DNA of 64,000 nucleotides from Adiantum capillus-veneris. Lineage: Eukaryota; Streptophyta; Polypodiopsida; Polypodiales; Pteridaceae. The stretch's first letter is position 1; each line of letters opens with the position of its first letter. The notes under the pieces were generated by a model. It did no database searches, was not told the origin of the DNA, and saw nothing but the letters and a program-made list of their open reading frames with translations. The translations under genes and the position numbers were made by a program. Shown one piece after another: positions 1 through 7,635 of the stretch. The stretch lies in assembly GCA_014529385.2 (NCBI GenBank), contig CM043947.1, positions 126,666,891-126,730,890 on the forward strand. Reading direction: 5' to 3'.

Positions 1-13
1 AAATCAATTCCTA

Positions 14-430
14 ATGCTAGTAAAGGCGGAAGATTGTGTTAAGGACAAGATTTCTGGAAGAATGAGAGGCAATGATCAAAAGAGCTTACGAAAAGACAAA
101 AAAGGCTCAAGAAATCAAGTTCAAAGGAATGGAACGAAAACTGAAACAGAAAAATCAGAAAAGAACAAGCGCAACAGAGAACACACGGAGTCCAAGTTAG
201 AACGTAGAAACAAGTACAGAGAGCTCAAGAAAACTCTGAAAGAAGTTTGGACGACAGAAATTGAGAGTGGAGAGGACGAAAACGCCAAAATCAAGGAAAA
301 CATGGATGTTCCCTCTCACTATAGGAAATTCACAATAGAGGATAGGAAGGTGGTATTAACCCACCTATTCGAGAGAGAAAGGAGAACGAATCTTATGACG
401 GACCGGAGGATGCAAAAAAAGTTGATTTAG
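14..430 (+). pseudogene. charged pol linker fragment upstream of RT
   Basis: An open stretch of 138 codons, strongly Lys/Glu/Arg-rich. From about position 346 a second frame (frame 1) is open and runs into the RT ORF; its text just before position 457 (KKVDLAAPGETPRPVYIATD) looks like the PR-RT linker of OTA-type polyproteins. The two frames overlap between about 346 and 430, so a frameshift lies in this stretch. No protease is visible upstream of RT inside the window. Weakly assigned by position only. Confidence 0.35.
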
Positions 431-456
431 CAGCTCCAGGTGAGACACCTAGACCG

Positions 457-2388
457 GTGTACATAGCCACAGATTTGTCTCCAGGCGAGGAAGAGAGACT
501 TTTGAGTCTTCTCAGAGAGTATAGGGATGTGTTTGCATGGTCTTATAAGGACTTAAAGGGAGTTGACCCATCGATATGCCAACACACAATCCCACTGAAA
601 CAAGACGCAAAGCCTAGCAGACAAAGACCATACACATATAATGATACGTTTGCTAAGCGAATCAAAGAAGAGATAGATAAGCTAATGGAAGCTGAATTCA
701 TATACGAAATTGAACACACCGATTGGGTATCTCCAATTGTGGTAGTACCCAAGAAGAACGGAAAACTCCGAGTGTGTGTCAACTTAAAGAAAGTGAATGC
801 TGCAACAATCAGGGACAATTATCCCCTGCCAATAACCGATCATGTTCTAGAGCGTGTATCAGGGAAAACAGCATACTCTTTTCTTGATGGTTTTTCAGGA
901 TATAACCAGCTAGCCATAGCACTGGAAGATCAACATAAAACAGCTTTTGCAACGGAATGGGGAATTTATGCTTATCGGGTTATGCCTTTTGGTCTAACCA
1001 ATGCTCCCGCAACCTTCCAGAGGCTGATGACGCATGCTTTCAAAGAATACTTAAGGTTGTTTCTAGAAATATACATGGATGACTTATGTGTACATTCTCT
1101 TCTGAGAGATGAGCATCTAGAACACCTAAGAAAAGTATTTGAGAAATGTAGGACATATCGCATTTGTCTCAATCCTGAGAAATGTGTGTTTATGGTCCGA
1201 CAGGGCAGAATTTTGGGACATATTGTCTCACAAAACGGAATATCCACGGATTTAGAGAAGATAAAAGTTATAGTGGATATGCCTAGACCAACCAATGCGA
1301 AACAAGTACAGAGCTTTATGGGACATTGCGGATATTATAGACGATTCATTTACATGTACGCTATAATAGGCCAACCACTTTACAGGCTAATAGTGAACTT
1401 TGAATGGACAGAGGAGTGTGAGGAATCGTTCAAGAAATTGAAAGAGGCACTCATTACTGCTCCAGTCTTGAAATCACCAGATTGGGAGAAGATATTCCAT
1501 GTGCATATAGATGCTTCGGCATATGCAATAGGATGCATTCTGGCTCAGCCAGAAGAAGAAAACATGGATTTTCCTATCTGTTACGCCAGTCGACAGCTCA
1601 ACAATGCAGAGAAGAATTATACCACAACAGAGCGAGAAGGATTAGGAATGATATATGCTGTGAAGAAATTTTGGCATTATCTTCTAGCCAACAAGTTTGT
1701 GTTTTTTACGGATCACCAAGCCTTGCTCTACCTAGTGAATAAACCATGCAATACCGGGAGAATAGTGAGATGGTTCATTATCTTACTGGAATTCGACTTC
1801 ACGGTAGTAGTAAAGAAAGGAAAAACACATCTTAGAGCTGATCATCTTTCGCGATTGACGAATGGAGAAGACCCTATAGGAGTAGATGACGACATGCCAG
1901 ACGCGTACTTGTTCAACATAGAAATGATACCGAAGTGGTCTCAAAATGTCGTTAACCTATTAACCTATGGAGGAGAGTTCGATAGAAGAGAATACAACCA
2001 GAAACATATTGCTATTCAGCAATCCAAGAATCTTCAATTGGTTGTAGGAAGGTTGTATCAATTGGGAAATGATCATGTTTTACAACTATGCATCAATCCT
2101 GAGGAATATAATATATATCTGCGCGAAGCACATGTTCAGGAATGTGCATTTCATTGTTCAAGAAGGAACACATATAGGAATTTGTTACAATTGGGAGTCT
2201 ATTGGCCAGGAATGAAAGAAAGCGTACATGAATATGTCACTGTATGTATTGTATGTTCATCAAAACCGCCAGCAGAGTATTCGACATTATATCAGAGATC
2301 GCTCCAGAATGGAGTCAGTATATTGTTGAATATCTCACAAATAGAACTTTCCCATAAGGAACGTCAAAAGCTCGCCAGAAATCTGTAG
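457..2388 (+). CDS. Ty3/gypsy reverse transcriptase, RNase H and a first integrase zinc-binding module
   Basis: This encodes the enzyme that copies element RNA into cDNA inside the particle. The RT domain spans about residues 60-260, with the template-contact block MPFGLTNAPATFQRL and the catalytic box IYMDDL. RNase H follows at about 345-460 (HVHIDASAYAIG, TTTEREGLGMIYA, FFTDHQALLYL, ADHLSRL). Residues about 490-605 form a first copy of the integrase N-terminal module, ending in an H..H..CIVC zinc-binding pattern. The apparent start is not ATG; the frame is open upstream to about 346, as expected for a polyprotein. The last ~35 codons appear out of frame with the original protein, because the continuation of pol is read in another frame from 2283 on. 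Domains are clear; activity is doubtful because of frame breaks. Confidence 0.85.
   Translation: MYIATDLSPGEEERLLSLLREYRDVFAWSYKDLKGVDPSICQHTIPLKQDAKPSRQRPYTYNDTFAKRIKEEIDKLMEAEFIYEIEHTDWVSPIVVVPKKNGKLRVCVNLKKVNAATIRDNYPLPITDHVLERVSGKTAYSFLDGFSGYNQLAIALEDQHKTAFATEWGIYAYRVMPFGLTNAPATFQRLMTHAFKEYLRLFLEIYMDDLCVHSLLRDEHLEHLRKVFEKCRTYRICLNPEKCVFMVRQGRILGHIVSQNGISTDLEKIKVIVDMPRPTNAKQVQSFMGHCGYYRRFIYMYAIIGQPLYRLIVNFEWTEECEESFKKLKEALITAPVLKSPDWEKIFHVHIDASAYAIGCILAQPEEENMDFPICYASRQLNNAEKNYTTTEREGLGMIYAVKKFWHYLLANKFVFFTDHQALLYLVNKPCNTGRIVRWFIILLEFDFTVVVKKGKTHLRADHLSRLTNGEDPIGVDDDMPDAYLFNIEMIPKWSQNVVNLLTYGGEFDRREYNQKHIAIQQSKNLQLVVGRLYQLGNDHVLQLCINPEEYNIYLREAHVQECAFHCSRRNTYRNLLQLGVYWPGMKESVHEYVTVCIVCSSKPPAEYSTLYQRSLQNGVSILLNISQIELSHKERQKLARNL
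1915..2282 (+). repeat. module copy 1: connection region plus integrase HHCC zinc-binding domain
   Basis: Protein-level copy containing IPKWSQNVVNLLT, GRLYQLGN, LREAHVQECAFH, GVYWPGMKES and CIVCSS. It aligns residue by residue with the next ~375 bp (APEWSQYIVEYLT, GDQLYKRC, LEQAHGGVGGGH, GIWWPTLHMDA, CDDCQQ). The copies are far apart in sequence, so the duplication is old or reflects recombination between related elements. Confidence 0.7.
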
Positions 2389-2660
2389 AGACAGAAGCTA
2401 GAGATTATGCTTTAATAGGAGATCAACTCTATAAGAGATGTAAAGACAACCAGCTTAGGATTTGCGCATCAGAGTCTGAGTATGTGATAATCCTAGAGCA
2501 AGCTCATGGAGGAGTAGGTGGAGGCCATTTCTCAGGTGATAAGACAGCAAAACTTGTCTTAGCCGCAGGAATATGGTGGCCAACATTACATATGGACGCT
2601 AAGGAATACGTTAGACGGTGCGATGACTGTCAGCAGACCAAAGTACCACTTAAAAGAGAT
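2283..2660 (+). repeat. module copy 2: connection region plus integrase HHCC zinc-binding domain
   Basis: Read in frame 0. One in-frame TAA (2355-2357) follows FP near the beginning, after which the frame stays open into the integrase core. The zinc ligands H, H, C, C are retained (EQAHGG, GGHFSG, RRCDDCQQ). This copy is contiguous with the integrase catalytic core and is presumably the functional partner; copy 1 is additional. Confidence 0.7.
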
Positions 2661-4235
2661 GATATGCCGCTTAGACCAATGATGGGGGCAAGAGCTTTTG
2701 CAAAATGGGGGATTGATTATGTCGGACCCATTTCACCTCCTGCATATAAGACTCATGCACAATACATCATTGTGGCTACAGACTATCTAACAAAGTGGGT
2801 TGAAGCAAAGGCAACTCAAAAAGCAGATGCCAGGACCACGGCACAATTTCTATATGAATACGTCTTTGTACGATATGGATTGCCAATAGAAATTGTGAGT
2901 GATCGAGGCACACATTTTATAAATGAAGTGATAAAGATCCTTCTAGATGAATTCATGGTAATCCATAGGAAATCAGCCCCGTATCATCCACAAGCAAACG
3001 GACAAGCTGAAGCAACAAACAAAACCATATGCACGGTCCTTACGAAGATTGTATCTGAGTCGAGAACTGACTGGGACCAGAAGTTGCATTCAACATTATG
3101 GGCATATAGGGTAGCATATAAGACATCAATAGGAACGACCCCATATAACATGGTTTTTGGGCTAAATGCTATCTTACCAATAGAATTCTTGATTTCAACC
3201 TTAAGGGTGGCTAAGGATCTAGAGTGGACAGGGCACGAGCTTTCTGATAGAATAGATGACCTGGAAAAGCTAGACGAGCTTCGCCTAAAAGCAGTAGCTT
3301 CTATCTACGCTCAAAAAAGGCGACAAAAAGAATTTTTTGATAAGTATGTGCGGACTAACTATGTCCTCGTTTACACTCTGAAACAGCATGCTAAGAAGCT
3401 TAAAAAGCGAGGGATGGGACCTCTGGTGATTAAAGATCTATCACCAAGTGGAGCCGTCAAGCCTGCTACATTAGACGGAGAAGAAATGCCCAATTGGATT
3501 AGTGGATGCAGAGTGAAAAAGTATCTTTTGCCGCTAACCCAAGACATGCTTCTCAAAATACATCAAGAAAAGCTGCGTGTCCAGAAAAAGAAAAAGATTG
3601 TGGAGGAAGCGCAAGCCGAGGCGAAGGAAAGAATGGAGAAAAGAAGACTACTGCGTCAGAAACAGTGCAATGAAGGAGCAATACGAATAAACGCAGTCAG
3701 TATAACAGAAATGGATAATGACAAAGAAGAACCCATCATTGAATGCAAAGTAGGAACCAACCAAATCAAAGCCAGAGCACTATTGGATTCAGGAGCTCAA
3801 ACTAACCTACTTTTACTCAGTTTGTATAGACAATTGACAAATGACACTAAATTACAAACTGCCAAGCAAGAGTTAAAGAGTTACTCTGAGAATTCAATCA
3901 AAACTGTCGGATGCACAGTTTTACATATACAGATTAACCAGTATGTGTATCCTCATATGTTTTACGTGGTTGAATACCAAGCTACACAACATCCATTATT
4001 GCTAGGACAACCATGGCAGAAGCAATACAATGCAATGATTGACTGGAGTTCTAAATCAGTGCTTATCAAATACGAAGGTGAAAGTCAATCAGTTAAGTTC
4101 ACCAAAGGAGAAGAGCCAACTCCAAAAGACGAATCCAAAGACAAAGGTAAACAACAACCAGAGAAAAAGAAGAAGCAATGGCAACCAAAAGTTTCTATAC
4201 AACCGGATTACTCTTCGACGAGGAATTCTCAATAG
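2484..4235 (+). CDS. integrase followed in frame by an aspartic-protease-like domain
   Basis: The first ~60 residues complete the second HHCC zinc-binding module. The integrase core follows at about residues 75-235, with WGIDYVGP (first Asp), IVSDRGTHF (second Asp) and the NGQAEATNK box (Glu), giving a D,D-E catalytic set. Residues about 250-370 are the integrase C-terminal region and a Lys/Glu-rich linker (KKKKIVEEAQAEAKER). Residues about 410-540 look like a retropepsin: LLDSGAQTNLL carries the active-site D-S-G-A, and HPLLLGQPW with the following AMIDW matches the second conserved block of clan AA proteases. Retropepsin normally lies before RT, so its position after integrase is odd. The ORF stops at a TAG (4233-4235), and the same frame is open again directly afterwards to 4814. 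Confidence 0.8.
   Translation: MIILEQAHGGVGGGHFSGDKTAKLVLAAGIWWPTLHMDAKEYVRRCDDCQQTKVPLKRDDMPLRPMMGARAFAKWGIDYVGPISPPAYKTHAQYIIVATDYLTKWVEAKATQKADARTTAQFLYEYVFVRYGLPIEIVSDRGTHFINEVIKILLDEFMVIHRKSAPYHPQANGQAEATNKTICTVLTKIVSESRTDWDQKLHSTLWAYRVAYKTSIGTTPYNMVFGLNAILPIEFLISTLRVAKDLEWTGHELSDRIDDLEKLDELRLKAVASIYAQKRRQKEFFDKYVRTNYVLVYTLKQHAKKLKKRGMGPLVIKDLSPSGAVKPATLDGEEMPNWISGCRVKKYLLPLTQDMLLKIHQEKLRVQKKKKIVEEAQAEAKERMEKRRLLRQKQCNEGAIRINAVSITEMDNDKEEPIIECKVGTNQIKARALLDSGAQTNLLLLSLYRQLTNDTKLQTAKQELKSYSENSIKTVGCTVLHIQINQYVYPHMFYVVEYQATQHPLLLGQPWQKQYNAMIDWSSKSVLIKYEGESQSVKFTKGEEPTPKDESKDKGKQQPEKKKKQWQPKVSIQPDYSSTRNSQ
3700..4110 (+). other. retropepsin-like domain located C-terminal to integrase
   Basis: Active-site motif LLDSGAQTN and distal motif LLLGQPW are about 75 residues apart, normal spacing for Ty3/gypsy and DDI1-like aspartic proteases. 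Both lie in the same uninterrupted reading frame as the integrase D,D-E core. The domain would cleave the polyprotein as a homodimer if active. Confidence 0.75.
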
Positions 4236-4814
4236 TGGATAAGGAAGACTAGCAATAATATAACAGCTCAGCCTTGGGAAAAAACGGAGTCAAAGTTGGT
4301 ATGGAGACCAAAAAAGGTTGTGCCAGAGAACACAAAGGTGGAAAACAGAGTCTTCAATACCAGACAACAGAGTGATTCCAGACAATCAAGGACAGTGAAA
4401 CAGATCTGGATTCCAAAGAAGTTCATGACGGCACAAAGCCATAGCAAGCAAATTTGGATCCCAAAGATTTGTAAACAGGAACTCCCTTCAGTACAATCAA
4501 CGGAAACTCCTAGGTATTTCAAGGCGAGGAAATCAACACAAAAAACAAAGCAGGTTTGGGTCGCAAAGAGTTTGTGGCAAGCACAAGCAAAGCGGAAGCA
4601 GATTTGGACTGTGAAAAAAAACAACAAGACAAAGAAGAATCCATCTACTGATTCTACCACCGAAGTGCCAAAACCAACCCGAAACCCGACCAACAATCTT
4701 TCAATCAAACAAAGAGCAGCTTTATTGGAAAGGATGTTGTATCGTCGCTCTACAATTGCATTTGGAACTTATGACCAAACCAACTACAATGCTTCGCCCA
4801 CAGACACTTCATAG
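4236..4814 (+). CDS. basic tail with repeated W-x-P/A-K motifs, read after an in-frame TAG
   Basis: The frame of the integrase-protease ORF stays open after the TAG at 4233-4235, so this is either a readthrough extension or a separate ORF with its first ATG at 4296. It is Lys/Gln/Thr-rich and contains a recurring motif: VWRPKK, IWIPKK, IWIPKI, VWVAKS, IWTVKK, usually preceded by KQ and spaced about 20-40 residues apart. The pattern suggests a nucleic-acid-binding or particle-associated tail, but no family is recognised. It ends just before the purine tract at 4834. Confidence 0.5.
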   Translation, partial: WIRKTSNNITAQPWEKTESKLVWRPKKVVPENTKVENRVFNTRQQSDSRQSRTVKQIWIPKKFMTAQSHSKQIWIPKICKQELPSVQSTETPRYFKARKSTQKTKQVWVAKSLWQAQAKRKQIWTVKKNNKTKKNPSTDSTTEVPKPTRNPTNNLSIKQRAALLERMLYRRSTIAFGTYDQTNYNASPTDTS

Positions 4815-4833
4815 TCGTCCGGGAGGACTCAGA

Positions 4834-4849
4834 CTAGGAGGGGGGGAGG
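4834..4849 (+). other. polypurine tract (possible central PPT)
   Basis: A run of A/G with seven or more consecutive G lies 20 bp after the basic tail ORF. It strongly resembles the tract at 10949-10960. As no LTR start (TG...) with a matching partner follows it, it may be an internal second plus-strand primer rather than the 3' end of an element. Confidence 0.5.
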
Positions 4850-6458
4850 TATACAGGTATACAGGAGTTACAAAGCAGCTACAAGCGCCAAAAACAAAGA
4901 AAAACAAAAATTATATTACAAGGGCAGTGTCTTACATGATTTTGCAATTTTTATGTTTGATTGCGGATATTGATAATATTTATGCCCTTATATACCTTGT
5001 TTTGCAACAAGAAGAGATCAAATGATGAATTTGGGTCTCTAGACGTGTAAATATCACTAAATAAGAGTGTTTTTGGAGCTAAAAAGTGGAAAAAAGTGGT
5101 AATCCAAGTCCAGAAATCACAAATAAGTGTATATTCATATACACAGGGTTACCAGCTATTTATCGTGTATGTTTGGAATTTTTTGGCTTCAATTTGCTAT
5201 TTTCCTTTATTTTTTATGATTTTCTTAATAAAAGTAAAAGAAAAATAAAAAAGCAGGTGAAATGAGATCGGAAAAAAGAAAAGAATAGACGGTGATGGTC
5301 CTAATGACAAGGGCAACCCATGGTAAAAATTGGGTACAATTCTGAAAAAGTTGCGGGAAGCCCGAAATGACAAAATTTTGGCAAAGTGGACAGATTTCTC
5401 AGAAACAGGTCAAACGGAGTCCAAATTGAGAAATTTCAAATCCTAAAGTGCATTTCACGACGAGATAGGAGCACATGTCAAATTTGGTAACAAGTGATCC
5501 GGGAAGTCCGAAGTTAAGTATTTTTCACTTCACTTTCAAGCTCATTTCCACTATTACCTTCTTGGAGAGAGCAAAGAGCACACAGGAGCATCCGACCTTC
5601 TACCGCCTTCTACGACTGCTACGAGAGCTCAGAGGACACCAGACATGAGAGATAGACTCGTTGCCATAAGCTTTTGATGCTTATCATTAACTTTTGTCGC
5701 GAAAACTGACCAAAACCAAGAAACAAGAGCAGACGGGGAATGGGAAAGAACGCTAGGTAGGGGCACAACCGCCCAACCAAACCTTGCAAGAACTTAGAGG
5801 TGGGTTACCTTAGCATAGGAGATGGTTTTCTAACACTCAAAGCTCGAGAAAGAACGACTTGAAAAACCCTAGGTCAACAGAGCCTGCAAGAGGCAAACAG
5901 GAAAAAGTTGTTGAAACAACACAAAACTTCTCAGGAAGCTTAACAACATCGAGGGCAATGCAACCATGGAGTATCTCCGGGTTTGGATCACCAAAAGTAG
6001 GTCGGAACAACCGATTCGGCTGCAGACACACAAAGCGTCATTTTGGCATAACGGCTAAAATTGACGACCAAATGACATGAAACTTCACAAACAGCTTCAA
6101 ATATACATGGATGACTTATGTTTGCAAGCAAAACCCAAAAGAAAGCTGATTCACTTACCGATGGTGAAAAAGACGTTTTCAGGCAACCAAATGGAGAAAG
6201 ATGGAGAACGGGGAGCCAAAGTCAAGTTCAACCAAATAGGTGGCTTCACAACATATCCAATGAGCTGGAAATGCAACTCTCGAGAAGAAAAGTTGAAGAA
6301 ATTCAACTCCAAGGCAAAAAGACGACTTCGGAGACTGAAATGCCTATAAGGGGGATTTTTGGCTAAACTGATGACTTTTTAAGTTGAAAACTAGTTAGCA
6401 GGGCTTAGGGCACTAGCACAAAGCATTCTTTGCACAAAAAGACCAACATTTCAAGAAA
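4850..6458. other. non-coding spacer of the OTA-like element
   Basis: AT-rich DNA without a convincing gene. Small overlapping ORFs at 5859-6366 are unrecognised. A segment at 6099-6121 repeats 23 bases of the RT gene (positions 1067-1089, covering the catalytic box). Otherwise nothing is recognised. Confidence 0.4.
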
Positions 6459-7469
6459 AGACATCATACGCGTATGATGTCTCATAGCATGATTTTCACA
6501 TCCATTTCAACATTTGAGTGCATAGCCTCATTCCACATGTTAATCACATCCTATGAACCAAGTATCATGAGAATTGGAGTTAGAAAACCCAAGGAAAACC
6601 AAAAAGACGCAAAGTAGGCCATAAAATTGATTTTTGGTCCTAATTTTGTCAAAATAACTCCAAACTCATTGAAACTTTGTAGGATTGTTGATTAACACAT
6701 CTATAAGCTATCTGGAACCAAAAAGCACCATTTTGACACAAAAGACATCATACGTGTATGATGTCTATTTGCACTTACAGAGCCAAAACTGCTCATTTGT
6801 CATCATACATCCATTGTATATATCTAATACATGCTACATATGTAATTTGGAACCATTTGGTCAAGAGGATCACCCCATTAGCCCAATTGAAGGAAAATCC
6901 TTCACCTAAAGCCTATTTTTGGCCCAAATCCAACATACTCAAGTCCAAACCAAGATTTGAGTAGATATAGTCCTTCACTAGTACATGGGGAGTCCACAGA
7001 ACCAATCCCATGAAAAATTGATGAAAAAGACATCATACACGTATGATGTCTCCAGAGCCATTTTTAGCCCAAAATCTATCCAAAATTCATAAATCCACTG
7101 AATAAGCCTATCTAAAGCCAAATCCAAGCTTATAGAGAAATTTGGTCCAAAAATACACTAAAAGACATCATACGCGTATGATGTCTCACTATGTGATTTT
7201 GGCACCTCAGGGCTTCAACCACCAAACAGAAGTGATCTACATGCCATTTGAAAGTGAACCACCAAGTTTTATCCAATTTTGATCATAAAATCCAAATCCC
7301 TTTCAAAATTTTACCAAGAGCTGGAACTGGACTAAACTGGCCAAAACTTGACCAAATGGTATCCAAACTCAAATCCAAGCATATGATACTCATGTATACA
7401 CTATCAGCTACAAGCACAACCAATATGAAGTTATTTTGACACAAAAGACATCATACGCGTATGATGTCT
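6459..7469. repeat. degenerate ~142-bp tandem repeat carrying five 24-bp palindromes
   Basis: The palindrome AGACATCATACG followed by its exact reverse complement occurs at 6459-6482, 7163-7186 and 7446-7469. Two single-base variants lie at 6743-6766 and 7028-7051. Start-to-start distances are 284, 285, 135 and 283 bp, i.e. multiples of about 142. Remnants of the palindrome's left edge (AAAAAGACGC) occur at about 6601 and 7595, at the predicted intermediate phase. Flanks are similar: AAAA before, and often a CAGCATGATTTT-like stretch after. The two variants differ from the consensus only at the central CpG sites by transitions. Confidence 0.85.
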
Positions 7470-7635
7470 CCAGCATGATTTTGAGCCCATTTTGCATATT
7501 TTTTCACCTACCTTGCATCCTTAGGCCCTGAATAGCTCATGTTTCAATTTTCAAGTCATTTGGATAGTTAAAAGCTTCATTTCGGCTTTCAGTACTAAAA
7601 AGACGCTAACTTCTGAAATTGGAGTTACAGGATCC

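Noticed and set aside
6459-7469. CRISPR-like array (regularly spaced 24-bp repeats)
   Set aside because: Spacing is 135-285 bp rather than 50-80 bp, the intervals are themselves related degenerate repeats, and the context is a plant retrotransposon.
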